NCBI GenBank assembly: GCA_961205875.1
Contig: OY540817.1
Coordinates: 11,691,001 to 11,755,000, forward strand
Origin: Sialis fuliginosa
Taxonomy: Eukaryota > Arthropoda > Insecta > Megaloptera > Sialidae
Length of the DNA stretch: 64,000 nucleotides
Direction of reading: 5' to 3'
Shown here: positions 1 to 13,300 of the stretch, piece by piece
Position numbering within the stretch: position 1 is the first letter of the stretch
Layout: every line of letters starts with the position of its first letter
Notes under the pieces: generated by a model
The model's input: the letters and a program-made list of their open reading frames with translations, nothing else
What the model was told of the DNA's origin: nothing
The model's database searches: none
Program-made: the position numbers and the translations under genes

Positions 1-3000
1 AATCTAGTTTGTGCATGAGATCATCAGTACGTACGCCACTGGAAAAAAAGAATTAATCATTGCTTTTTAAAAACAGTTTCAAATTTTAGTTTTAAGGGCA
101 CTTGCGAATTTCTTTCACGTAAATATGTAAGAAGAGGGAGGCCTCCCATACCTATAATTTTGGCTTCTGATTTAAAAATAACATTGTAACATTGAAGATT
201 TTTTATTGTTGAAGACTTTGTTATTTAGTATATAGCATTTAAAAATTTTCACCATTGTTTAATTATTATTTGTGTATTTGATTATATTAGCTACTATAAA
301 ATATTAAAAGTTATGAATTTATTTAAAGCTAAAATTTTTAAACCCTTCTGAGAAGTTAATTTACAATCCCACTCTAGGTAATGCGTGAGAGGGGGGGGGG
401 GGGGGGGTACGGGGGTTACGTTTAAATAAATACATAAATAAATACAATATAAGATGAATTAAAAGTAGACTTATAATTATATTTAATCCGTTACCTCCAA
501 AATCTTGAAGACATTCCAACTGTAAGTGGGACTAAAATACCACTTAAAAATACCAACGAAGCAGAAATTTTTAAGAAAGTAGCTGCATTTCCAACAAAAT
601 TAGTCCTAAAATAGATAATAAAAAACATTGTAATTGATATTAGTAAATTTTAACTTTTAGGGTGATTCAAATATAAATGAGATTTTTTGGCTGTGTATTG
701 CTTTAACACAGTTATTTGATACGCTTAAATGCAAATGTATTTTCAATCAGTGAGTAAGAAAAGTGACAATTCACGTACATTTCGTTGTCGAATCTGAAAA
801 CCATACAAGTTGTAAATCCTTGAATACAAGTTAAGACCATTATCATGTACGTTGCCATTCCCATGGAACTATGAACTGATGTTAATAGTGGCCGAACATC
901 ACTGCCCCCAGTTTTATACGCCAGTAATCCTAGCAGTACCTATAAATATAATTACATTATTGTAATGGTAAATTAAAAAATAAATTATATAAAATATAAA
1001 TAAATCAGGCTTTTAATCTGAAAACCAATTGTTAACTTTTCAGATGAAGTGTTTTGAGGTACATACTGGAACTATAAAATATTAAATTGATTTGAAATTT
1101 TAATGCTAAACATCGGACTGATATCAGAGCTGTAAGACTATTCAAAATTACATTTTTAACTACATGATAACTTTTCCAGTACAAGAGATACAGATTTAGT
1201 GAAAAGAGAAGAATTATTTATGTGGAAGGCAGTGGTGTAACTACAAATTTAGAGCCTGGTAGTTTTTTTTAAAGTGGGGCCCTCTAATTCATCTCAATTA
1301 ACAAAATCTGTATCTCTCATGTTGGAAAAGTTATTTGGGGCACCCGCTATAACAGACATTTAAAGTTTTTTGTTGTTTGACTTACTTGTATTGAGAACAA
1401 TGTATAGACTGCAATTCCATAATACGAATGGTCTGACTCCATGTGTGCGTGGAGCGTGACGTTGTTGAACCGTTCGAAGACTATGAAGTGTTCTGTGACG
1501 AACCCGAACGGCAGTGACAATAATGTGATCGAGTGAAGGTAGGCATGGTATTTGGCCGCACGTTGTCTACCCACAACCGGCGCAAACATAGTGAACACTA
1601 CTATGGCTACAAACAGTACATGTGCAATGCATATGTTAGTTGGTTAAGAAATAAATTGATCTTAAGGATAGGGTTATGGAAATTGTTTACTTAAAGGAGA
1701 GGTTACCGTTACCAGAGGTGCATAGGGTTACGGATGGAGACTCCGCGTGGTTATAGTTGAGACAGATACTAATTAATCCCCGCTAGGCGTGCGTGTCAAC
1801 TCGTACCCGTTTCCGAGAAATCGCGGGTAGAAATTAAAAAAAAATGACCACTATATAAGTCATAAACTGCTTCATTTAAACAGCGTTCATGTTGCCAGAG
1901 GTCAATGCACAAGATTCTCACCCAGGTATCCCGGGTTCAAAACCCGAAGAATTTGAATATGGATTTAGTTAAACTGACAACTGTGTGATTCAAATAGATT
2001 AATTAATTCAGTTCAAATCTGCCATAACAAACTGCTGGATAAATTAATTAAAGTTTTATAGAAAACTATATATTCTAATATAAAGAAGGAGGGTTATTTT
2101 ACGTAATATGCGTTATTTAGAGAGGTGGAGGAAGAGGGGTTAGTTACTTTTATCCAGTTTTAACCCAGAACATACCAAATCCGCTTAACGTGATTGGACA
2201 AAGCACTGACAAGACAATATGATAGTTGTGCTCGTTACTCCAGTCCTCGAACTCGGGAAGTACATCAGGATAAGTTACCGCCCAATAGAACGTTATGATA
2301 GGTGCAGCAATCAGCAAGCCTAGTGTGAATATCTTTATAAGCCAATAAAATTCCATGCAGTCTTCGTCATCCTTTTCCTTACGATCTTTTTGGCTAGAAA
2401 ATGATTAAAATGAGCTACTGGAAAAACGGAGAAATTGTGGTTTCTTAGTCACTTAAACTAAAAAAGGTGTATATTTTTAGTTTAAGTGATTAAAATGAGA
2501 TCAACTTAATTTTTGTTTCGAGACGAGACCAGCATTAATATTTACGGTTAATTTTAGATTTTATAACTGGTAGTGTCTTCCTGTAAAAATTTTACCCTTG
2601 AAAAAAACTAAACTGGTCTAGATTTGTAAATATGTAAGTCAGTCTCATAATTTCTGATCGTTAATTCATTCCATATTTGCTTTATTTATTAATAATATAA
2701 GTCTTACAGATTGCATACTTCACAGCTCGGAAACGGTGTAGGGTATCTTCGTATTTCCATCCGAATCGGTTCATTTAATGTGATGGTATCGTCGGAGACT
2801 TGCGCTATAAATTAAAAATTTGATATGGAAATAAAGATAATGATTACTCTTAATTTTAAATTTGATAATATGTTGTAACAAACAGGAACTTGAACCTGAA
2901 CCTGAATCAGAATCCGAAACCCGAAGAAATCGTATTTTTCATTAACCTGAATCCGAACCGAACCGCTATATTTCAAAGTCAACGAACCTGAACCTGAATC

Positions 3001-3701
3001 CGAACTTTTCCATGGATAACCGGTAACCATATATTTTTAAAAGGTTCAATAAATTATTTTTAATATTTTTCTTCATTGATTTTTAAAAGAGGTTATAAAA
3101 TGTACTAACTGGAAATCTGTTTAAATTGTATGGTATGATGTGAGTTATCAAGTCTACTACTAAAATTTACGTATTTTTAGATTCTTTTTTAATTCTATAA
3201 CTGAATTACATATATTTTAATTTGCAAAAAAATTCTGAAAAGTAGAGATTTCAATCTTTAAAATATAATTTTATTTTTCGCCCTTTTTTCTTAGACTATT
3301 CATATTTTTACTTAAAATACTGAAAATGTTTTATTTGTTAATTATATATTTTTTTCGAACAAATTAATTTTCTTTCAGTTACAAACTTGAACCCGAACCG
3401 GAACCCTGAAAAAATAACGTTTTTTGAAACCAAATAGTTTGCACCATGTTGAACCCAAATCAGAACCCGAACCAAAATTAAGTACCGAATAACTGGGGAT
3501 ATACCTACTAAAAATGAGCTACTAATTGTAAATCCTGATTTTATGAACTACATTTTTATTTAACTAATAACCTATTAAAAAAAAGGTCAATTACAGTTTC
3601 TGTTAATATTTTCCTTTTCTAAGTTTTTATACTTGAAAAAAGATATTACTAATATTTCATCTATACTTACGAATAATCATTTGACTTGCTACAAACGACA
3701 T
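1..3701 (-). CDS. Cytochrome b561-type transmembrane oxidoreductase (5' part, runs off left edge)
   Basis: Exons on the minus strand, 5' to 3': 3671-3716 (ATG at 3699-3701), 2176-2385, 1386-1606, 779-939, 495-605 and 1-38 (incomplete). All have GT..AG borders and the frame is kept across every join. About 247 residues are visible with six hydrophobic helices. Family members carry two haems on four histidines in helices 2 to 5; here they fit H66 (NYHIVL), H101 (KYHAYLHS), H140 (SDHSYYG) and H177 (SVHSSMG), and the 35/39/37 residue spacings resemble known b561 proteins. Such proteins pass electrons across membranes from ascorbate to ascorbate radical or ferric iron; that role is inferred from the family. 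The usual SLHSW motif reads SDHSYYG, so the protein is divergent. Start: the ATG at 3701 has a strong insect context (CAAAATG) but requires the acceptor at 2386; the alternative acceptor at 2394 would push the start to ATG 2356. The ATP13A stop lies about 650 bp upstream on the same strand. Confidence 0.85.
1882..1955 (+). repeat. tRNA-like SINE fragment with pol III box similarity
   Basis: Contains GGGTTCAAAACCCG, a good match to the pol III B box with its short stem, and about 35 nt upstream TTGCCAGAGG, a weak A-box match. No closed acceptor stem or anticodon arm can be folded, so this looks like the head of a tRNA-derived SINE relic inside a b561-gene intron, not a functional tRNA. Confidence 0.35.
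2885..3505. repeat. GAACC-rich transposon-like repeat pair
   Basis: Two blocks (about 2885-3030 and 3379-3500) are built from irregular GAACCTGAACC/GAACCGAACC units and are bounded by ATAACCGG-type and AATAACTGGGG-type ends. Similar GGTTCGG text occurs at 53812-53845 and 57712-57790. Probably a decayed hAT-like element lying in a b561 intron; no clear target duplication seen. Confidence 0.35.
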
Positions 3702-4351
3702 TTTGATGGCTGTTTTCTGAAAAAAATTGTAAAATAAAAATATTTCAAATATACTGCAAATATGATTTGTGTATATATTTACATACCTTACAATAAAAGA
3801 AGAGAAAGAAAACTATCTATTGTATCATTAAGTTTAATAATTTTTGAATATAATAGATTTAACATTAGAATAATCAATTTCAATATAAAAACTGACATTT
3901 CACTAAAAATATAAATATTAACTATTAATAATCGAAGTAGGCAGTTAAAACAATAGTTTAAACCTAATTTGATTGTTGAGGATATGGTTGAGGATATAAT
4001 TTATATAATGATAAATAAATAAATTATATATTAAATTTTATGTTTTAGTTTATTTCTATAATTAGTTTTACATATTTTTGAAATATACAGTGTGATGTTT
4101 ACTAAATCAGTACAAATTACATGTACATATTTAAGAGATCCTATTTATAAAATAAAGAATATTATATCAATAACTAATGTATATAAATTTTCGCTTATTG
4201 TCGATTCCTTAGTATAAGTAAAAGGCCAAAAGTAATACACGTCCTATAAAAAGACTAATCTATATAATTAAATCGATCATTATCTGTCGTAATTTTAAAT
4301 ATTTTATAAAAATATTTTCATCTTAAAATACTAAAATTAAATAATAATTCA

Positions 4352-7300
4352 TTAAAATTTTGTCGAGTATTCAATATCACTTATGAACTCCGTATTATCA
4401 ATACCCGACAACTTATAATTTATAGGCACAGTAGAATTTTTACGTTTTCTTGCACACATGGGTTTAATTTTATCTTTGACCAAAAAGTTGACGATGAAAT
4501 CTTCGAATAATAAACACGCCCCGAGATTCAGGAATGCCAATATGATAACAGTGATCTTAAATTCAGAACTGGGAGGGACATCCAGTTCCAATACACGTAT
4601 TATCCAATCAGCTGGCGTTGTTATTATGTAAGTACATAATATAAACACACATATAATACTTATTGTTAAAGGAATGTTTGTAAAGAATGGTTTTCGGTAA
4701 GGCTTGCCTTGTGAATATACAATTGCCATTGTCATATACTGGTATAAAGAAACAGCAAAAACTGCATAGTTCTGATGGCACGTATACACTCCCAGAGCTG
4801 GATCGTATTTGAACGGAACAAACCAGTCGAACTGAGTAATCAATTTGAAAGAAGCAATTTGGAAGAGGACCTGTAGAGATACTTGGAAAAATAAACTCAG
4901 CAGTGGAATCAAACTGAGCAAACTTGTTTGAGGAGGTGTTTTAACAATCGGTCCTTTATACGAATCAGTTTTACCTAAGAAGAAAGCAAAGTTGACAACA
5001 AGGCAAATGTCTATGAACAAGAATTCAACATCGGTTAGGTTGGAGTCTATTGTATACAGGATAATTGCGGATGTGAATTGAGAAAGTGCGTAAGTGACCA
5101 TGAATTTGAAAATGCCAAAGGATGTGACTAAAGCTGCTCTGCCTTCGCGTACAATTTGTACCATGCAGGATACATTAGTGATTTTGGAAGTAAAAGGAGA
5201 TGCTACTGATGCTTCGGCTTCTGATAGAGATACACCAGCATGGGCTGCTTTCAATGCTCCACAATCATTAGCGCCATCACCGCACATAGCTACAAAATAA
5301 ATGACATATATTAGGGTTGTACCGGAACTTTTACTTATTTTTTTAAGGTCAATTAATTTTATAATTACAATTATACTTATGCTGCACAAAATGTTAAAAA
5401 ACTATATTTGTGTTATGAAATGACTCTGCATTAAAATTTTTGCTAATAAAATGTTAAATCATAATTATTATATTTATGTTTGATTTTTGAAACAAAAATA
5501 ACGTATATTATTTATGATTTTTTTAGTAAAAAGCAGTAATAAATTTTAAAAATTCCGGAAAAATCCGACTGGAATTTACTGGAATGGGAATAAAATCGTG
5601 AATTCCGGTACACCCCTACATATAATATACAGTTTTTTATTGCATTACAAGCTGTAACATACCAACACAATATCCAGCTGTCTGTAATTCTTGAATCAGT
5701 TGCTGTTTTTGATCTGAACTCATCCTAGCGAACACAGCTCCTGATTCTACAATGGGAGATATTTTTTCAGGGAAATACTTTTTCAAAAGTGCCCATGTTT
5801 GCCCAGTCATTGCGTATTTGTGTTGAGAGTAGTTTGATTCTAAGTCATTAGAGTTTATCATTGATGACGATATGCATTTCTGAAATATGTTAAATATTTT
5901 TACTTTAAACTTCGACAAGTCATTTTAATAAAATGCTTACCTTGTTACCAGGTACTGGAGTATAATGTAGCTGTGGACCTAGACTATTGCAAGGTGGTGT
6001 GGCTGAGATATTAACCACTTGTTCTCCTGATCCAACTATACCACATTCCCTAGCAACACTCAATGCTGTTAGAATGTTGTCTCCTGAAATTACAAATTAT
6101 GTTTTATGGATTTCAATCAAAATAATTTGTTGTGTAAATACCTGTAATCATAATAACTTTGAAACTAGCTTCTCTTAGAATTTCTATAACAGCAGGAGTT
6201 TCTTTCTTCAGACGGTTTTCAAGTATAATCAATCCTGCAAAGTTTAAATGACATTCGACATCCTCACGGCTCAAGGATTTTATTGTATTACTGCTGATGT
6301 CTGTAAGAGTTTTGGTTCCAACTGCAATCACTCTGTATCCTTGTTCTGTGTAGGTTTTTAATTCGCTTGTCATGTTGGAAGGAACTGAAATTACAATACG
6401 AAAGTTAAGATAAACATTCATCTGAGAGGTACGCAATATATAAATTTACTTGATTCTGGTATAGATAATGAAGCAATCATTTCAGGTGAACCTTTACAAA
6501 ACACCTCAAAAAATTTGTCATCTTTCTGTTTTGTGATTACACTCATTCGTTGTAAAGTTGATGAGAATTGGTATTGATGAACTACTGCAATTTCAGTCTT
6601 TGGCTATTATGGAATAAAATGTATTAATATTCATTGTGTATTTTTATAACAATTCACTTACATCAGAAAATGATTTCAAAATATTTGACACTCCTACACC
6701 ATATTCAATTTTTGTATTTGGTTTTGGATCTTCAAATGTCCACTTTGTTGATTCGAACATCTGTAAATAATTTTTTTTAAATATTTCGCCAGAAAATTAT
6801 TAGATGAATGTACTACCTTAACATCCAAAGGATCTCCACTTAATTTGCCACGAATTAATGATAATGAATGACAGGAAACCATCCCTTGTAACAATTTATC
6901 ATTAATACTTAGTTCTTTCGATGGATCTTTAGCAGGTACATCAAAATTAGGATAATTTATTTTATCTGGTATTGATGGTTTTATTGGAACTACACCCCAC
7001 ATGTCTAAGCCATCTTCAGTTAATGTTCCAGTCTATCAAAGAAAATAAAATGATATTTATTGGACCTAAAACTAATTAATTTTCGTTCATACATACTTTA
7101 TCAAAGCAGATACAATTAAGGGATCCAGAAACGTTTATAACTCTTGAATTCATACAGAATATTTGATGTTTCTTCAGTCTATTTAAAGCGTATATCTTTC
7201 CAACAGTCATAGCTGCAGGAAGAGCTGGGGGTATACAAATTGTGATCAAATCTAAAGCTTTGATTATTATGTCGAAAACTGTCATTCCTCGAACGCTCTG

Positions 7301-10300
7301 AAATAAAAATAAAACGTTTTTGATTTCACAAATTATATCATGTGTTAGTCGTTTATCATAGCCTAGAGAGAAATAAATTAAGTATACCTTCCATAAAATT
7401 GTGTATATTAATCCAACTGCAGAAATTGTTCCTAATATTGCGATGAATTTGTAGCTGTCTTGATCAAATTTGAAATCTGCTGGTGGGGGATATAAAATAC
7501 TTCTCACTAGTTGTCCTTTAGTAGTTAGATATCCAGTTCTTATTACCACTGCTTTAATAATTTCACCCTCTATAAAATGAAATGATATTAAGTAAAATAT
7601 TAAAATAATTGGAGTATAATAAATATGTTTACCATCTGCCCTTGTTTGTATAATTTTTGTTCCACAGTAGAGAGTATGGTTGCTATCTTCTTTAGCATTA
7701 TACATAAGCTTTTGTGAGTTTGGTAATGCTGTTTTCAGTACTGGTATTGATTCACCTGTATCAAAATAATTTTATTGTGATTTTTGACAAAGAGCAAGAT
7801 TTATTTTGTTATTTCGGAAGCGGTGTCCTTACTGCTTACGGCTGACTGTGTCGGGATGCACAGTCGAGGGAATGACGTGAATACGTAGAGTGGGTTAAAT
7901 AAAAGTCTGACTAGTATTGTATAATATGGTTATTTCTTATGATTTGTACGTACATAAAAACAATTAATTAATATTTACAAACAAAATTGTGGAAATACGA
8001 AATTTACTTTTTATTTTTTTAGAAGAGCCCTGAAGATGTCTACTGCAATGTGTGACGAAACGTTGGCCGATAACACAACCAAACTGACGCGGCTTACACC
8101 CAGAAGCCAAGATCCATTTTTTTATTCAATTTAAAAAACTTTAATCAAAAAATTAAAAACGTTACCGCATAGAAAATATAATCTTATATACTGTTTTTTT
8201 TGTTTCAATTAAAATTAATATTTACAAGCAAAATCGTAGAAATTTAATTTTTTTTTTATAGTTAGAAGTTATTCACTAATTAACAGTCGTTAAATGTTTT
8301 GATTTTTACTTGTACCTCGTAGATTTAATGAGATCTATAATTTGAGACCAAAACCCGCTCTTAGTTTCGAGATATACTGATTATAAATTTTCACTAGCGC
8401 GCAAACTGATCTCTGCGCGTTACATCAAGTTTCTGAAATGCCCACCCAGTATCTGGCGTAAAACATTAGACGTTATTCACGTCAAAAAACACGGGTATCA
8501 TATTTCGTTATATGTAGAATATTTAAAAATTTTATATTCACCTATATAAAATAATTATTATTGATTTTTGCTGTTACATTTCAAAATCTGTTTCACTTAC
8601 AAAGGGTGTTTTTTTGGGCTTCGACAACCGATTTTTATTTACTGACCTGTAAGCATGCTTTCGTCAAGCACGCAAGTTGCTGACTGAGTGAGTAACGCCG
8701 CATCGCACGGTAAAGTGTGGTCGCCGGCTTCGACAGCGATCACATCACCGGGTACTAGATCGGCCGCCTCGACTTCGTGCGGTGTGCCGATGGACGTGGG
8801 GAACCCTGTCGAGCACAGCACGCGCACTCTCTGTCGTTCGGCTGCACGCACTGTGTCATGGAGCCCGCGCTGGTTCTGCGCATTTGTTAGCCATTAGCAT
8901 CATCCTATGATAAGTTAAATGAGAGGATGTGTGTGGGTGCTTAGAAACCAAGACAAGTAACTCAACTAGTGCTGATTTTCTTATTTTTATATCAGAACAA
9001 TTATTTAGCTGTCAATTTATGAACATTTATGTATCTCATACTTATGCTTCTTATTTTGTGCCACAGTTTTAATTATAAATTTCAAATAACACCTTCCCCT
9101 CTACTCAATGAATGTCAAATATTATGCCCTTTCTTTCTTTTGATATCACGAAGAAGCTGTCGTTAAAAGACATAATCAACCCTTTCCTTTCTAGTTTTTA
9201 ATTAAAAATGAAAGTAAATAAAAAAATATCTTCCAAGTAAATGCACAGTGCTTCCTCGTGCTAAATTCACTAAAACCGATAGTGTTCAGATAAATTGCCT
9301 GACATTGGTTAACCATTTAATTTTTATACAAATTTTACAAAAAAATCTTAGTTCGAATTTTTTCTTAAAACGCACCTGAATATTTTTTCATATATTTTTA
9401 ATTTTTTGACAATTTCAATCTAAATCTAAATTTATGCAAATGTCAAAATGACATTTAAAACGTCAAAGTGACATTTAAAACGCCAAAGTGACATTTAAAA
9501 CGTCAAAATGACACTTAATATATCCAATCAAATATCAATTTAGAAAAACAAAACACGAATTTTTAAAATTAATTTAGATAAATCTTTGTAAGGGAATATT
9601 TGACAACAAACGTAGTAGACCCATATTATAGGAAATTTAATTCTTTACAAAAAATATTCTATAAAATTTTCTCGTAACATGTGTCGTTCTTGAGATATCT
9701 TGAAAAAATAAATATTTTGGGGTGTCACCCCTCCCCCTTACACACGATTTTGATGATTTTGAAATGGGACCGTCCTCAAACCAAACCCAACCATCCGACC
9801 AAGTTTCAATAATATCGGTTCAGTGGTTCATGAGTTATGCGTGTGACAAGGATTCAGGGGACAGACGGACACACGGACACACGGACAGACAGACAGACAC
9901 GGAACGAAAAGTGTTTGTCTTGACGTGAAACGGATAAATAAATTTAAAATTTTGAAATTGGAGAAATTTTTTTTTGTCTCAATCTGAAACGATCACATAG
10001 CTTCTCGTATCTTCGATATTGCGAGGAAGCAAAAATCAGAATGTCAAAACCACGAAGAGGATTATTTTGTAAATCAATATTCTTAATATAAAATATATTT
10101 AGATGGTATTCTTTAGAAATGTTTTTTTTTTGTTAATTTTTACTGTACATTTACATAACAAATGTACACTCATCAAAATATTAAATGGTCATAACAAAAT
10201 ATTTCTAGAAACAAGATGACAGACAATATTCCAAGCTCGTAAATATAATTGTACAGTTTGAAAATTCTATTTTTTTGTAAACTGGAGTTTAATTCATTTA

Positions 10301-13300
10301 TCTTTCAGTGGATTCGCGGCTTTAAGTTAAGCCATCAGCCACCGCTATTAAACAAAATGATTAATGTTAATATGTAGAGTCGCATACAGAAGTGGTCGAC
10401 CAGTTTTCATTCTTATTAGCTTATCACAAACTGAGTAGGCTCCGCCCATTTGATTATTATAATATTTCAATCATTTCTCCATGTACCAAACAAAGGCAGT
10501 TATTTTGAAACTCATTTGCTAAATAAAGAAATACTCTTCGATTATAGTACTCATATATATTTGTGTGATTAAATTATTATGTAATCTATTGAAAATTTTG
10601 TGGCAATAAATATTTGATATAACTATATAAGCTCCGCCCTAGAAAAAGATAACCGATGAAGTTTGTCTTTCTATTTTTAAATCTGTTGTAAGCGATTCTG
10701 GCCTTTAGGGTGGCAGACGACTTCTGGAGGCGATAGTATATATATCTTACCTTGCGTGTCTGTATAATAGATGAACCGATACCGAATGATGACATTAGGA
10801 TAATGGCTATGTTGTAATAATAGTAGCCTTCGCACATCCATACGGCTATTGTGAACATTTGGAATACGTAAAACGGGTTCAGGATTTCTAACAGGAACAG
10901 TTTTCCTATGCTGTGGACGGGAACTTCGATGGTGTTGTAACCGTAAATTGCGCGTCTAGAAATGTGTTAAAATATATAGTTGAATTAATTTTTGATATCA
11001 GTTGATAGGAATTAGGAGTAATAAAAGTAAAAGGAAGGCTTATAAAATGTTCGGATAAAATTTTCTTACTTTTTTATATTAAACTAGATCCTGGTTAAAA
11101 AAACATGATTTTAATCCCCCCAAATTGGCAAACCTTGGTCTATTAACAGCTTTTTTTTTCTTCACAAATTTGTTGTCGGCAGGTTTGGTCCTAGTCCGAC
11201 AGCTCAGTAGTATCGTGGTGTGTATTAACAGCTTAATTTTCGTAATAACCGTTTTATTTAGAATACCCAGTATTACAATTTATATTTTAAAATGCCAATA
11301 TTCATGCGCATTACGTTAAACCTTCTACTCCTATATTTTTCTGTAACCCTGTTCCGAACTAAAAGTATCGTATTTGGCATGTGGGTAGTACATTTTCAAT
11401 CTTTTGTAATATCGTGACTTCGTGACAAAGGATACTACAACCCACATTTATTATTTTTTAAAACGTATTTTCTTTATATACCTTCATAGGAATAATATTG
11501 TAATTTAATATAATACATATTTTGCACATACTAATGATATTTCATTTTACTTTATATAGCAACAAGAAGTAGGTACTAACTTTTCTATATATTAATAATT
11601 ATGAATCGTTTTGGGCGTGTAGTAAAAAATACAAATTTTTTTTCCATAGAAATCAAATACATAAAATAAAACAAGCCATTTTTTGCCTTCTGACCGATTA
11701 ATTTATTGCGGATCATCCATAGACATAGAGCATTCATCGTGCTAAATTCACCAAAGGTGGTTAATTATTGAACAATTTTTGCCTGGCATTGGTTAACCAT
11801 TTAATTTTTATACAATTTTACTAATATGTCAAAGTAAATATCAATTTAAAAAAAACAAATGAAGATTTTTGAAGGAAATTAAGATAAATCTTTGTAAGGG
11901 AATATTTGACAACAAAAGTTGTAGACTTATATTATAAAAAATTGAATGCTTTACAAAAAAGATTCTATAAAATTTTCACGTAACATGTGTCGTTTTTGAG
12001 ATATCTTTAAAAAAATTTTTTTGGGAATATCACCCCTCCCCCTTACACACGACTTTGATGATTTTAAAATGAAACTGTCTTCAAGCCAGACCCAACCAAC
12101 CAACCAAGTTTCATTAATATCGGTTTAATGGTTCATGAGTTATGCATGTGACAAAGATTCAAGGGACAGACAGACAGACACGGAATGACCTGAAACGGAA
12201 TTTTTTTTCTCATTTTAAAACGATCACAAAGCTTCTCGTATCTTCGATATTGCTAGGAAGCAAAAGATTTGGGTTATGTGAACCAAATTTTTATACATTA
12301 CGGCTATACAGAATGCGCAGTCCATGACTTATGTGTATAGGATCATCTACCCACAATAAAATGGATGGCAAATATTCCACGGATCGCAGGTTCTAAGGGG
12401 TGTAAGTGTGTATCTGTGTTGGTGGGTGTATGTGTGTGTGTATGGGCAGGTGTATGCGCGAGTGTCAGAATCGTACCAGCGACGACCACGCGTCTAATGT
12501 AACAGGATAACATGCATCTTAAGGAATTATTTGTTATATTCCTTCACATGTTGTATATTTTATATAACATCAGTCATCAAAATAACAAAATAGCAGACTG
12601 AAAACATTCACACTATTTCGACGGTGGAAAGCTTAAACCAAAAAAGCTGCAATAATATTTTGTTCAGTTTTTTGTTAGTAAATTTTCCATTTTTTCTTCT
12701 TATATCTACTAAAATTAATTACATTTGATATTTTTTCGAGCTTTATTTACGACATAACGCACTAAAATTACTTACACGTATTGAAAATGAAAATTGATGA
12801 AAATGACCATAATTAAAAACAAAAAAAAATTATGACTCTGAAAAAACCCGGAAAAATCACCCCATAAAAGATAATAAAATTATATGAGTTTTAAAAATAT
12901 TATTTTATTAAATTACGGTATTTCAACTAAGGTATTTGATGAAATTTCAGTGTAATTACCGTAAAGTTTGTTGGTCAAAAGTAAGTCCATTAAACGTGTG
13001 TAGTTGCTGATTTGAAATGTTCTTATCAAGACCGATAAGTTTGTGGAATTCCATTCTCTCCGTGTCCCAAACATAACAAAGTTTCTTTACCCAAACAACT
13101 CGAACTTTGTCCACGTCTGAAAATAATATTATCATTATTTTTGTTTTTTTAGTTGTTGGTTTTAATCATAATTTCTTTTTTCTGGGGGGAGGGGAAAACG
13201 AATCTAAAAAATTAAGCTGACCTAACATTACTTGGTGTTCTTAAAATTCAAAATTGACTTCAATTTTTTTAACTTGCTTAATATCGTATTATTTGTTAAA

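Noticed and set aside
1882..1955. A tRNA gene
   Set aside because: The T-arm-like part pairs over only four bases and no acceptor or anticodon stem can be formed; a SINE relic fits better.
5094..6178. Plus-strand open frames opposite the ATP13A exons
   Set aside because: They are antisense shadows of coding exons with no motifs of their own.
9437..9515. CRISPR-like array
   Set aside because: Units are contiguous without spacers, the genome is eukaryotic and no cas genes exist; it is a tandem repeat.
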